From: Ampullaceana balthica
Lineage: Eukaryota; Mollusca; Gastropoda; Lymnaeidae
Length of the DNA stretch: 64,000 nt
Direction of reading: 5' to 3'
Assembly (NCBI GenBank): GCA_944989445.1
Contig: CALYLW010000055.1
Coordinates: forward strand, 310,001 to 374,000
Under the pieces are notes generated by a model. The model saw only the letters and a list, made by a program, of their open reading frames with translations, did not search any database and was not told where the DNA came from. Below are positions 11,265 to 23,858 of the stretch, one piece after another. A program made the position numbers and the translations under genes. Within the stretch, counting starts at the first letter, position 1; every line of letters begins with the position of its first letter.

Positions 11265-12677
11265 AGGATTGGACTGTTTAGGATTTATTGGACTGTGTAG
11301 GATTTATTTGGACTGTGTATGATTTATTGGACTGTGTAGGATTTATTGGACTATAGGATTTATTGGACTGTGTAGGATTTATTGAACCTATAGGATTTAT
11401 TGGACTGTGTAGGATTTATTTGGACTGTGTAGGATTTATTGGACCGTGTAGGATTTATTGGACTATAGGATTTATTGGACTGTGTAGGATTTATTGGACT
11501 GTGTAGAATTTATTGGACTATAGGATTTATTGGACTGTGTAGGATTTATTGGACTGTGTAGGGTATATTGGACTGTGTAGGATTTATTGGACTGTGTAGA
11601 ATTTATTGGACTGTGTAGGATTTATTGGACTATAGGATTTATTGGACTGTGTAGGATTTATTGGACTGTGTAGGATTTATTGGACTGTGTAGGATTTATT
11701 GGACTGTGTAGGATTTATTGGACTGTGTAGGATTTATTGGACTATAGGATTTATTGGACTGTGTAGGATTTATTGGACTATAGGATTTATTGGACTGTGT
11801 AGGATTTATTGGACTGTGTAGGATTTATTGGACTATATGATTTATTGGACTGTGTAGGATTTATTGGACTATGTAGGATTTATTGGACTGTGTAGGATTT
11901 ATTGGACTATGTAGGATTTCTTGGACTGTGTAGGGTTTATTGGACTGTGTAGGATTTATTGGACTGTGTAGGATTTATTGGACTATGTAGGATTTATTGG
12001 ACTGTGTAGGGTTTATTGGACTGTGTAGGATTTATTGGACTGTGTAAGATTTATTGGACTGTGTAGGGTTTATTGGACTGTGTAGGATTTATTGGACTGG
12101 TTAGGATTTATTGGACTGTGTAGGATTTATTGGACTATAGGATTTATTGGACTGTGTAGGATTTATTGGACTGTGTAGGGTTTATTAGACTGTGTAGGAT
12201 TTATTGGACTGTGTAGGGTTTATTAGACTGTGTAGGGTTTATTAGACTGTGTAGGATTTATTGGACTGTGTAGGGTTTATTAGACTGTGTAGGATTTATT
12301 GGACTATGTAGGATTTATTGGACTATGTAGGATTTATTGGACTATAGGATTTATTGGACCGTGTAGGATTTATTGGACTGTGTAGGATTTATTGGACTGT
12401 GAAGAATTTATTGGACTGTTGAGGATTTATTGGACTGTGTAGGATTTATTGGACTGTGTAGGATTTATTGGACTGTGTAGGATTTATTGGACTATAGGAT
12501 TTATTGGACCGTGTAGGATTTATTGGACTGTGTAGGATTTATTGGACTGTGTAGGATTTATTGGACTGTGTAGGATTTATTGGACTGTGTAGGATTTATT
12601 GGACCGTGTAGGATTTATTGGACTGTGTAGGATTTATTGGACCGTGTAGGATTTATTGGACTGTGTAGGATTGTTTA
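11265..12677 (+). repeat. 19-bp minisatellite with a 17-bp variant, about 74 units
   Basis: The unit is GGATTTATTGGACTGTGTA, and a shorter variant GGATTTATTGGACTATA is interspersed. Other variants (GGGTTTATTAGACTGTGTA near 12179-12290, GGACCGTGTA near 12357 and 12600-12650) cluster locally, showing block-wise amplification. No open frame of note. Confidence 0.97.
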
Positions 12678-13723
12678 GGCAAATTTGAGACTTAAAACAA
12701 GAAATATGTTCTCTAACTACTATTTGTGAATTAGTTTAAACTTCTTGGTTCTGTGAATAATATTATATTTGATGATCTTTATTTTACCATTGCTCTGCCA
12801 TATTGTGAAAATAATTTCGGCATGTTCACATTATTTACACCCGCCCCACACACACAGTCCAATTATTTGGTTTTATTTTAAACAGCCAACTGTCCCCTTT
12901 CCGTGACAGTGTTTATATCTGTAATGAGCTGTGATGACCACCTTTAGCGTTGTTAATATTTATTGGCTAATCAGATCTTTTCTGGCCGGCCAATTTACCC
13001 AAACCCCAGTGGACTCCTACGTGCTCAGATCAGGAGACCTCTAGCATGCAGGGACCATAACGTTATCAGGCTAACTGGCCATAAGTTTAGTGTCGTCACA
13101 AAACAAATTCATGTCACGTTATTTATAGAAAGAATTCATCCAAAATACTCATCTCTTTCATTTGAGGCTTAACCTCTACTGATGGGTAAATAAAATCTTT
13201 AAAAATTAAATATCACCAATATATGAAAATAAGAAACAGCTTTAAATTCTATAATTTTATCACAGATTATGTCAAATCTTGATATAAAAACATAACTAAA
13301 GCAATTGGTAGTTTAAAAAAAATTGATGATCAAAAACATGTTTTTATTATGCTAAACCCTTTGTTAAAACAAATTACCAGTCAATACCTTAATATATAAT
13401 ATTTTTAATGACAACTGCATGGGCCATTGGGACTTCACGAGAACCTCTGAGAAAAAATCACCTGTTAAGTAATTCAGAAACAATCAGGAATGTGTCAGAA
13501 GTAACTCCCACCGTTTAACGACCAGAGCCTCGGTTTGAAATGACCGTCAATTTAATCAGGACATGTTATTTCCGGGCCCTCAATTCACGACTGGCACTTG
13601 TCCAATCTGGCGTCCATGGACTGGTTAATTAAAAAATCAAGTTTCGATTGAGACGAACAACTATCAAATTTAGCGCTATCGTCAATGGATCAGAAGATTT
13701 GTTTCTGCCTGTAGTATAGTCAT
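12678..13723. other. No recognisable feature
   Basis: AT-rich sequence with a CA-like stretch (CCCCACACACACAGTCC near 12844). No gene, RNA or clear transposon. Confidence 0.5.
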
Positions 13724-14064
13724 GGGGTTGTTAGTCAATAGATCTGACAATAATATGTCTACCTAGTACTGGGGTCTTTAGTCAATATATAAGACAATTA
13801 ATATGTCTAACTAGTACCGGGGTCATTAGTCAATATATAAGACAATTAATATGTCTAACTAGTACTGGGGTCATTAGTCAATATATAAGACAATACTATA
13901 ATGTCTACCTAGTACTGGGGTCCTAAGTCAATATATAAGACAATAATATGTCTACCTAGTACTGGGGTCCTAAGTCAATATATAAGACAATAATATGTCT
14001 ACCTAGTACTGGGGTCCTGTATCAGTCGATTAGACAATGACATGTCTACTTAGTACTGGGGTCA
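13724..14064 (+). repeat. About 47-bp minisatellite, 7 units
   Basis: Units run GGGGTC, then TAGTCAATATATAAGACAAT, then ATGTCTACCTAGTACT. The first and last units are the most diverged. Two tail types (TTAATATGTCTAACTAGTAC and AATATGTCTACCTAGTACT) sort to the middle and the right. Confidence 0.93.
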
Positions 14065-14701
14065 CAAGGATATTAATTCAACGAACCAAACTACGTCACT
14101 GTAAGTTAACACGATAAACGGATGTAATGTTACTTTGATAAAATTGCTGTGACAATAACTTAACATCTTGTTCATTGTGCAAAAATCAGAAGCCCATTCC
14201 CCGCCTGGCATGCACCTGACTGCATCCGTCATACAAGTGACAACTAAATTTGATGATTAAAGCTCTAAATTATTTTCCAACTTAAACTTTCATAGGCCAG
14301 TATTTAAAAAAAATCCACAAAATAAAATGTGTTTAAAATATTAAATGCTATTGTTCTAAAGCCATTGTGAATGCTTGGGAACAACAATAGGGCGTGGGTT
14401 GCACTTGGTCTACACGGTGAAGCTGCAACATTTGAACAATGAAGTGTCTAGACACAAGTCCCGAGTGATTGCCCACTGAGGCCCTCTATCGTCAACAAGG
14501 AACTATTGCCCACTTGTTTGAAAACGGGTCCCAGCTGCTGTGATGTATTTCTTAGCTAATTAAAATGTAGGAGATATCAAGCCAGCGTTCAGACCGGATC
14601 CACGCCTCCGCCCCTCCCCCTAACTCTCACCGCTAGTTTCACTAAAAGCATCCAATCCCCTGCGTGATGTTAAGTCTTTGTATGTCTAGTTATATATGTA
14701 T
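14065..14701. other. No recognisable feature
   Basis: Unique-looking sequence of moderate GC up to the outer hAT border. No protein homology seen. Confidence 0.5.
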
Positions 14702-14960
14702 TAGGGCTGCGGAAATAAACGATTAATTTCTCGATTAATCGTTAAAAATTTTAATGATTAAAAAATTTTTCGACGACTAATCGACCCACCTCTTATAAAT
14801 GTACTGGAAGTCAAAGAGTAAAATATTTAGGCCGATAAATATAAACTAATTTCCGGACGATTAAACGAACATTTTGCTTTTAAGCTATTGACTGACGTGA
14901 ATGTTCAAAATGATGATAAAGGTTATTGTGTCCATTGAGAGACATCGTTTGCGTACCATG

Positions 14961-15118
14961 CAGTGTTCCCTCTAAGTCTAAGTTTCGTTGGTCCATGTGC
15001 AAAGTTAAAAAAAAACTCGTGTGCAAAGTTGCACAACGTCCATTTTTTGTGCAATATTTTACAAAATTTGCAGCGTTGTCAAATATCTGCGCAGCCACGC
15101 TGCTTACAGGGTACATTG
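14961..15118 (+). mobile_element. hAT-like MITE family V, copy V1
   Basis: The ends are CAGTGTTCCCTCTAAG and CTTACAGGGTACATTG, an imperfect inverted pair. The interior shares GTGCAAAGTTGCACA, TTTTGTGCAATATTTTACAA and CTGCGCAGCCACGC with copies V2 and V3. Flanks GTACCATG and CTGCCATG match at six of eight positions, consistent with an aged 8-bp target duplication. Confidence 0.8.
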
Positions 15119-15550
15119 CTGCCATGGTTCTAACACTTCTCTTACATATCACCTGTATACCAAACATCCACTACAGCAGGGGTGGGCAAACTACGGCCCG
15201 CGGGCCGAATGCGACCCGCAAGAGGTTATTATGCGGCCCGAAGGCATGTACATGTTGAGATCTTATGTCAAAGTTAATTTTCTTTGTTTAGAATTTTCGC
15301 AATATTTTAAAATATTATTCCGAATCCATGGACATTAAATCTGTTTAATAGCCCAAGAGTCAGTGATTATTAGTCACTAGCCATATTGGCGGTTTTGTAA
15401 ACATTGTAATTTTAAAGCGAATAGACGTTGATTTAACTATGAGTGCTTTAAAAATAAAACATTAACATTAAAAAAGATTCTGGACAAATCATGTATTTAA
15501 TGACAAATGAACCGCTAAAATGCTTAACAAAGCAGTCTACTTAATGTGAC

Positions 15551-17540
15551 ATGTATGTGAACGTCTTTGAGGAGTACAACATAAAAAGACACCACCAAAC
15601 AAAACATTTGGTTTTCGGGCACAATGCAATGACTGACGAGAGCAAAATGAAGTGCCAGGAGTTCGTAAATAATTTTAAAAAGCGGCGAGCTGTGTTCACT
15701 AAGCAGTCAAGATTCTGCAACCGAAACCAGTTTGTTGCTCTCCAATAACTATAAGACGAAACAAGTCTTTCTCTGACAGCGAGTTCATCAAAGAATGCTC
15801 GTCAGATGCAGCTATATGTGTCCAGAACAGAAAACACAATTTGATAACATTTTTTTTATCAAAGAGAACTGTTGTCAGCTGTGTTGAAAAAATTAATGAC
15901 AATTTGTTGCACTAAATTTGAGATGCAAGCAAAGAATTTTTGTGGTACTTTCTTGCATTCGAAGAAAGTACCGATGTACAAAGCACAGTGCAATTGTTGG
16001 TATTTATACGGGGAACAAACACCCGTTTTGAGCTTACCGAATAATTATATAATGTTGAGCCACTCAAAGACACAACAACAGGCCACGATTTATCCAATGC
16101 TGTTGAGAACTGTGTTGAAAGAACTGGGTTGGTGTGGAACAAGATAGCAAGTGTAACAACCGATGAAGCGCATGCTTTGACAGAAAACGTAGGTCTTGTG
16201 AAGTTGATAAAAAATAAAAATTAAAGAAGAACATCCTGACCATACACTCTTACCTCTCCACTGTGTCATCCATTAGGAAAGTCTGTGTAAAGCTGCGTTA
16301 AATATCAGGATTGTTATTGAACAAGTTAGTGTGATAAACCTCATCAGAGTCAAAGCACTTAACCATAGGCAGTTCAGGGCACTTAACCCCAGGCAGTTCA
16401 GGGCACTTAACCACAGGCAGTTCAGGGCACTTAACCACAGGCAGTTCAGGGCACTTAACAACAGGCAGTTTAGGGCGCTAACCCACAGGCAGTTCAGGGC
16501 GCTTAACCACAGGCAGTTCAGGGCACTTAACCACATGCAGTTCAGGGCACTTAACCACAGGCAGTTCAGGGCACTTAACCACATGCAGTTCAGGGCACTT
16601 AGCCACAGGCAGTTCAGGGCACTTAACCACAGGCAGTTCAGGGCACTTAACCACAGGCAGTTCAGGGCACTTATCCACAGGCAGTTCAGGGCACTGCTTG
16701 AAGATTTGGAAACTGAATATTATGATATTATCTACCACAGCAGTGTCCGCTGGCTGAGCCTGGGCAAGATATTAAGGCGAATGTTGGATCTCAAGGAAGA
16801 AATAGTTATGTTCCTGGAGATTAAGGATTTTGTTTGTGACTTTGTTACTAACATTGTTAATGAGGAGTGGAATTCAGACTTCATGTTTGATATTGACATT
16901 ATTGAAAAGTGTAGTGAACCGAATTTCAAACTTCGGGGCAATAGCTTGTTTACACATGAAATGTATGTGCATGTTAAATCATTTCAGACAATGCTCTCCC
17001 TGTTCTCCAGTTAAGCAGGTGAAAACCGGTTTTGGAATTTTCCTTTGCTGAAACAGAAAACCATTTCTGGTGAAACGGCTGACAAGTATAAGGCTCAGTT
17101 GGATGCCTTGGCTATTGAACTTGAAAAAATATTCCAAGACTTCAAGAACCTTGAACTCTTCAATATCCTCTGTTCGCCATTTAGGGCAGAAGCTGATTCA
17201 GCCCCAGAGGATATACAGTTAGAATTGCTTGACCTACAAACAGATAATGACCTGAAGGAGAAGTTCAAGTCAGTTCTTCTGCTGGAGTATTATGGATATT
17301 TGCCAGTAGCAATATTTACACAATTTTAAAAAAAACTTTGCTGCCAAACTTTTGTCACTATTTGGGTCCACATACATCTGTGAGCAAGCTTTTTCTTGCA
17401 TGAAAATAAACAAGTCTAAGAACAGATCGATGTTGACTGACTGCAATATGAACGCAATCATGCGAATCACAACCAGTAAACTGGTTTCACTGTTCAAGAA
17501 CATAATCCTAAATTGTGAACAGTTACATACTTCTCATTAA
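15551..17540 (+). pseudogene. hAT-1 transposase, Buster/GTF2IRD2-like, frameshifted
   Basis: Transposase of the hAT DDE family, which would cut and rejoin the element ends in the nucleus. Pieces in order: EEYNIKRHHQTKH (BED-type finger tail, from 15551); FEESTDV then QLLVFIRG (about 15957-16010); NAVE and SVTTDEA (about 16095-16170); HCVIH*ESLC (about 16259-16287); INLIRVKALNHRQF (from about 16334); YHSSVRWLSLGK (about 16732-16770); DMYDxVKSFQT-like EMYVHVKSFQT; EDIQLELLDLQTDNDLKEKF (about 17205-17265); and the hATC motif LSLFGSTYICEQAFSCMK (about 17353-17405). The copy is dead: stops at 16042 and 16274, frame changes near 15750, 17010 and 17330, and the Asp usual at the start of the DESTD motif is Glu. 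A 14-copy 24-bp array interrupts it in frame. Similarity to vertebrate GTF2IRD2/ZBED-type proteins is known for this hAT group. Confidence 0.9.
16355..16690 (+). repeat. 24-bp minisatellite, 14 copies, in frame inside the hAT-1 transposase
   Basis: The unit starts GCACTTAACCACAGGCAGTT and encodes ALNHRQFR. The array spans exactly 336 bp and keeps the transposase frame, so one open frame (16331-17014) runs from before the repeat through VRWLS. Variants substitute single residues (ALNPRQFR, ALTHRQFR, ALNHMQFR, ALSHRQFR, ALIHRQFR). One copy of LNHRQF is normal at this point of Buster-type transposases, so the array is an expansion of the gene's own codons. Confidence 0.97.
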
Positions 17541-17901
17541 TTTTAATTGTACTCTATGGTCAGCTTATATGTAAATTATGTTCCTACTTCTTCATAGTTA
17601 TTTTGACAGATAATTAAAAACTTTTGTAGAAATAATTATGAACTAGAAACTGTTGCAGTTTGTATTTTAAAATGTACAGTAATGTACATGTGTAATAGAG
17701 TGTGAATGTGAAATAAACAGACAAGTACATGGTTATAATCATTAATTCATATATTATATGTTGTAAATTGTAATTGAAGAAGACAAAATATACAATGCTG
17801 CCCGCCTATAACAATATTGTTCTCAATGCGGCCCTCTGTAGAAAAAGTTTGCCCAACCCCTGCACTACAGCATCGGAAACTTCAGCTGAGACAATCTAAA
17901 G

Positions 17902-19440
17902 CAGGGGTGCGCAACCTGCGGCCGTGGACACGAAAATGTGCGGCCGTGGAAACCTGTTTAAATTATAATAACCTGCGGCCGTCAAATATTTGCAATTTGG
18001 CAATATATTATGTAAAGTTGTAAATGCAATATTGAATATTCACTTACACTTTACACCCTTAAGCACTAGTTATTGCGAAACAAATTACGACTCTGGCAGC
18101 TGTAGCGTTAGCTGCAGTGTTTAGCGCTCATTGACATTGAAGTAGCTCTTGCCACTCTGGTGTTAGGCTGCAGCTTTAGCTAATGAGGGTAGGCAGAGAA
18201 GTTTAGCAGCCTAATACTGAAGCACGCCGAAACCTGTGATGCGCTCATTCACGGTATTGTGCTTGCGCTGTGTAGCTGTGTAACCCGTCGGTCAACTTCA
18301 ATAGCTTCTACAGTACACGCAAATACCCAGAGGCCTGTGTACAAGTATCACTCTTAGCTGGCAGCTGCACCAGAAATACAGACATATTCTCGACATAGCA
18401 GTGAATAAACGTAACAGTGTAAAAGCGTTTAATGAAAACGATTAATTTTATCATGTTTATAGAGCTAGACAAAGCAAATGAACAACAGTTTGCCTCATGC
18501 ACAGAAGAGTACAGGATTTCTGTGATAAATGTCTTCTACTACAAAGTCATATCCAACAGCTCAATCTCTATCTTTTCCCGCAACTCACCGCTCTAATCGA
18601 GAGCCATGAAATAAGAAAAAATGAAATCCGGCTACATCCTTTTCAGGCGTCCTCGAAGTGCTGTTGTTGGAATTCGCAGAACGTTTACAGGATTTCGACA
18701 AGAGCTCAGAAAATATGAGACTCGTTGCTTCTCCACATTTGGTTAGTGCGCCGTTAGATGTCCAACTGATTGAACTAAAAAAATAACGCGCAGATTATAA
18801 AGAAATTCGAGGACAAAAACGATCTACTGGAGACATGGAAAATAGCTGTGGAGTATCACGAAATAGCAAGAAACACTGTAGTGCTGTTTGGAAGCACTTA
18901 CATGTGCGAAGCGTCATTTTCACGAATGAAATATCTCAAGAACAAATATCGAACCCGACTGGTGGACACCAATCTGGCGTTAGGAATACAAATGATGATC
19001 TCCAGCAAGCGCCAGGACTTTGCGCGACTCTCGGCAAACATCAAAGAGCAAGGCAGCCACTAATTTCTGGACTCTGGACTGCTAAGTTACATGGAAAGTG
19101 TTAGTGAAGCAGCTTATCACTTATTCAATTATTGTGTTCTCAGTGTACTAATGCCACCTAACAATATACTCATGCTGTACGTGTTTGACATAATGTTAGG
19201 TTTACATGACCATGTTCAATAAAGTAGAAATATAAGAGAATATCGATGGAATTTTGTTTGTTTGTAATTAAGCACTGTGTACAATATTATGATTTTGTCA
19301 TTAATATCTCGCGTTGACTATTACGAGAGGTAATTTTTTATAGAGACCGTTTCGTTTTTCAGAGAAAACTTTTTGGCGGCTTTAGCAAAAGTAATTTTTT
19401 TTTATGCGGCCGTCAACAGGCCAAAGGTTGCGCACCCCTG
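17902..19440 (+). mobile_element. hAT-2: 1.5-kb hAT remnant with internal deletion
   Basis: The left TIR is CAGGGGTGCGCAACCTGCGG and the right end reads AAAGGTTGCGCACCCCTG. The perfect 8-bp target duplication ATCTAAAG (17894-17901 and 19441-19448) has central TA. GCGGCCGT motifs recur near both ends. Only the C-terminal third of a transposase is present. It lies 31 bp beyond the end of hAT-1's target duplication, in the same outer element. Confidence 0.95.
18479..19062 (+). pseudogene. hAT-2 transposase C-terminal fragment, frameshifted
   Basis: The first part, from about 18497, includes FCDKCLLLQSHIQQLNLYLF, like the segment of Buster-type transposases before the hATC domain. Then LDVQLIELKK ends in a stop near 18784. 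From about 18803 another frame reads KFEDKNDLLETWK and then VVLFGSTYMCEASFSRMKYL, NKYRTRLVDTNL and IKEQGSH followed by a stop at 19060, the complete hATC dimerisation end. At least one frameshift joins the pieces. The BED finger and most of the catalytic core are absent, matching the short element length. Confidence 0.88.
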
Positions 19441-19448
19441 ATCTAAAG

Positions 19449-19560
19449 CTATGTAAAGGATTGTTCAGCTCGGCTGGTTATATTGTCAATAAGACCCACT
19501 CATCACTTGAACCAAATAATGTCGATATACTTGTCTGTTTGCGTTGTTGGTTAAAAGATG
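19449..19560 (+). pseudogene. hATC fragment of the outer hAT transposase
   Basis: Reads LKLCKGLFSSAGYIVN then KTHSSLEPNNVDILVCLRC. SAGxIVxxxRxxLxPxNVxxLVFL is the conserved end of Ac/hobo-type hAT transposases. The piece begins at the hAT-2 target duplication, and the reading frame runs on from hAT-2's right TIR only by chance. The rest of the outer transposase is missing. Confidence 0.75.
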
Positions 19561-19732
19561 TCATAAAAAGAAGACATTCCAGTGTTATTTCAATTTTTGG
19601 CAAGTATTTTAATAAATGTTACTTATTTATGACACCATACATTTCAATTTTTGGCTTTAATCGAAATTAACGATTAATTAATCGTTAATTTTTCAAAAGT
19701 TAACGATTAAATTTAAATTAAACGTTAACAGC

Positions 19733-20199
<467 letters not shown>

Positions 20200-20688
20200 A
20201 TATAAAATTTCTCATTAACATATTTAAAATAAAACTTATAGTTTGCAGTCTACATGCCATTAAAAGATTTGCTATAAAATGACTAGTATGGAGTGAACAT
20301 GCTATTAACAGTTTGCTATAGAAAAATGTAGTCTGCAGACTATATGTTATTAAGAGATTCACTATAAAATGTCTAGTTTGCATTCAACATGATATTAACA
20401 ATTCATTATAAAATGTCTAGTCTAAAATATACATGCTATTAACAGATTAACTATAAAATGTCTAGTCTGAAATCTACATGCTATTAACAGATTCACTATA
20501 AAATGTCTAGTCCGAAATATACATCCTATTAACAGATTCACTATAAAATGTCTAGTCTGCAATCTACATGCTATTAACAGATTCACTATAAAATGTCTAG
20601 TCTGAAATGTAAATGCTATTAACGGATTTGCTATAAAATGTCTAGTCTGAAATCTACATGCTATTAACAGATTTGCTATAAAATGTCT
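20200..20688 (-). repeat. 45-bp minisatellite, about 11 units
   Basis: Units contain CTATAAAATGTCTAGTCTG and TACATGCTATTAACAGATT. The left units (before 20400) are more diverged and the right ones nearly identical. Being a multiple of three, the unit gives minus-strand open frames with period about RHFIANLLIACRFQT, which are artefacts. Confidence 0.93.
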
Positions 20689-20699
20689 ATTAGAAGTCT

Positions 20700-20830
20700 T
20701 CATAGGTTTAAGGGTTCTATGACGTTTGGACCCGGAAATTTCAACATCGGACAGTTCAACCTGCCGATTCAACCCCATAACTTTTTGACCCCCGTCAGTT
20801 CGACTTCAGACGTTTTGACTATATGGACAA
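20700..20830. repeat. Block of degenerate TTCAAC or TTTGAC motifs
   Basis: The motif TT(C/T)(A/G)AC or TTTGGAC appears about seven times at spacings of 13-17 bp (GACGTTTGGACC, ATTTCAACATC, CAGTTCAACC, GATTCAACC, TTTTTGACC, CAGTTCGACTT, CGTTTTGAC). It begins right after the 45-bp array. It may be the end of an interspersed repeat whose body I cannot trace. Confidence 0.5.
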
Positions 20831-22435
20831 TAAAGCATGTAGTCATGTGTACAACAAAGGTATGGCTCATTACCTTTTTATGTTTTTAGTTACAATTTAT
20901 TTAAAGAAAAAATCTAAAATTGTAATATTAAAAATCAGGAAATGATTTTATAGAAATTAAATAAGTGTTTATCCTGGTAGGAGAATCTAAAAAATTCATT
21001 GATATTGTATCCCTAATTGTAGGGACCGAGATCAAGTAGCGTGCCACTTGGATAAACATGTTCGATCATTACACTATGAATGCTGTGTTACAAAGACATA
21101 CAGTTCTACGTGAATATTAAAGTATATCTAAACATTTAATAGTTCTCTTTCTTTGTAATGATTAATATTTTAAAATGTATTTGGTTTCTCGAATTTTATA
21201 TTTATCTACATCTTTTTAATATTTATTCAAAGAAAACTTCCAGTAACACAATTTATTATTTCGAATTTCTTGCAAATAAATTGTCAATAAAACTTTATAA
21301 TTAAAAAAGAAATTATGCTATCATTAATTTTACCATCTAAGTTGATCACATAAAATTTGATGTTAAATACATCAACACTGATGCTTTTTGGTGCGACGCT
21401 GACGGGAAATATAATTTTGACGCATGTTCAATATATTTGCTCATCGTATTTTAATAAAACTAAGGTGCAGACACAAATCTGGTATTAGTATTATTTGCAC
21501 ATCGATACAGTTGAAAGTAAAGATTTAAAATACAAAAATAAAATTGTTAACAGTATATTCAAAACTGACAAGAATAGCACCATTAGTTAAATCCTTAAAA
21601 TTTGTAACACTAGAGGATATAGCAAGTGGTAATAATACATAAGGTAATTAAATCTGACCTGGAAATACAACACAGACATTACCTAATACAATCATCTGAT
21701 AGACATAGAGATAAAAACTTTTCTTAGTTTATATTTAAGAACAAACAATTAACATTTCCGTTTTCCAATCCGAAATTCGGAAGTGAATTGGGTTGGGTTT
21801 TTTTTCCGTCTCTCTTACTTTAAATATTTCCCTATAAAACAAGTGTGCTACTCCATATTTCTTTATATCACATTTTTCTTAGAGAAAATAATAAAATGAA
21901 TAAAAAGAATGATGAGAATTGGTTGAGACTTAAACTTAACAGACTGATTAAATAGTGAGTGACATTTGTATCAAAACTAAATATAGTTCGGTTTGTAGTG
22001 CTTTTATAATGTGATTAGCTTTTTATTTAGGATATAAAATAAACATATTCGTACATATTTATAAAAACATAAGTTAAGATTCAATCTAATATATTAAGAT
22101 GAAAGTTTTTTGTGTTTTTTTTATACCCATAGAATTCAACACCGTTGGACCTAGGGTGATGAAATTTTGCATGGAACCCTCATTTGACCCGGGACGGGTC
22201 ATAGGCTATGTTTCAACCCCAAATTTGCCGCACATAATCCAAGAAGACAACGTGAAAACATGATTTCTTAAAACCATTATCAAGATCAACTACACACTGG
22301 TAAATGATGGTTATTTCTATCCAACCTGATGGAAGTCGCACCGTACTTCTATCTTTATTTCATGGTACAGAATTTTAATATTAGAAGTTAATGAGCGCAA
22401 ATAGAGAGTAGGGGATTTGAATCTATTTTTTATTA
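20831..22435. other. AT-rich sequence with one Helitron-like motif block
   Basis: There is no gene. At 22131-22260 a moderate-GC block reads GTTGGACCTAGGGTGATGAA and then ATTTTGCATGGAACCC. Such low-level 'AAATTTTGCATG' sequence recurs in non-autonomous repeats of many invertebrates. The borders are not visible. Confidence 0.4.
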
Positions 22436-23365
22436 GTAACTAGAAATATACCCGCACTTTGCAGCGGGAGTGTGCTGACCCATTTTCCCAGTATTAGTTG
22501 CTGGCTACTAACATTTTTTATTTGCCAAGTTATATTTCAGATTCATCTATTAGTTAAAATCTTAAAACAGAGATATTCCATTTTAAGAAAAAATATAAAT
22601 ATAATTAAATATATGTAAGAAAAAAAAAGAGAGAAAAAAAAACAACAGACACAATTATTTAATTTTACCATTTTACCGCGTGAGTTATTTTCACTTAATG
22701 CAAAGCCTCTTAACATTACCTTACTATTTAAAAGATATGATTTATTAAATATTGAATCTTGACGACCATAATAACTAAATTTACTATTTCATTCCCACTT
22801 GTACTAACTAAACATAACTTAAAGGTTTTCCGAAAGAGCTCTACCACCCTCGTCACTCAAAAATTTCATATATAATTACGCCACTGCATAGTAACACAAT
22901 TGTAAGTAATACAATATTTGTAACCTTGTCTATGAGATAAAGAACATATGGCACTATCTTTTAAAAAGGCAAAGGCTACATAGCTCATAGCGCCAATAAA
23001 CAAAATTATAAATGTACTTTCTAAAATACTTTTTTTTTAAAAACCACCGTATTAAAATGATATCAAGAAAATGTGCACACCATATTTAGACAATAAAAGA
23101 TTATAGAAAGCTTGCCGCATAAAATAAAGTCTTGTTATAAAGTAAATGTACTGGACCAAAATAACTCTTCCTTTTGATGGATTCATAGTTGTCTTAACAG
23201 GGTAATAATATTTTTTTAATGTATGTCTCTAAATTTTACGATTTATATTTACGGTTTTTATGCAATGTGTATAATTTCAAAAAAGAATCATTTTTTGTTC
23301 CCTATTTCTGATAAGGCATCATATTTTGTAAATTATATTCAATACACACACACCAGATTTTTTTC

Positions 23366-23427
<62 letters not shown>

Positions 23428-23858
23428 CATTAAGAAAAAAGATTCAACCGTCTGTTAATAAGCACATCTGAAAAATGATCAAAAAGCAACTTTAGAAATG
23501 GCCTATGTTATTCTGACTACAAAGGAATGAACATAGCATATTCAATTCGCAATTCACATTAATTAAGCGTTTTCAGGATCACTTTGTTAAATTTAGTCAA
23601 CTACTGTTAATACGTTCGGTAGCGAAAGTTTATAATGTATAGTGTATATATATATATAGTTTATGTAAACTTTTTTAAAGTGTAAGTTTATTTGACATAG
23701 GCCATCGCTTTCCACATAAAATAAACTCGCTACATCTATGGTTTTTAATTAAATGTCGAGTTTTGAATTATATTTTTAAAAATCGCAATTTCATTCACAT
23801 GTAAAATATTAATCAAATCCATCGTGGAAAAAATGAAATAAAATAATTTAAACGCATA
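22436..23858 (+). mobile_element. Family E non-autonomous element, copy E-A (diverged)
   Basis: It shares long collinear similarity with E-B at an offset of about 1.1 kb. Examples: CACTGCATAGTAACACAATT at 22881 matches 23984; AAGGAATGAACATAGCA at 23521 matches 24596; TTAAGCGTTTTCAGGATCAC occurs in both. The left boundary is taken at CTAGAAATATACCCGCAC but is uncertain. No open frame of interest. A (TA)n run of about 50 bp (23370-23422) sits inside. Confidence 0.6.
23370..23422. repeat. (TA)n microsatellite
   Basis: About 26 TA dinucleotides within element E-A. Confidence 0.95.

Larger units (their letters stand above)
15177..17862 (+). mobile_element. hAT-1: 2.7-kb Buster-type hAT with broken transposase
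   Basis: The left TIR is CAGGGGTGGGCAAACTACGG and the right end reads AAGTTTGCCCAACCCCTG. It is flanked by a perfect 8-bp target duplication CACTACAG (15169-15176 and 17863-17870) with central TA, as known for Buster hATs. It encodes recognisable pieces of a BED-finger hAT transposase on the plus strand. It inserted in the outer hAT. Confidence 0.95.
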
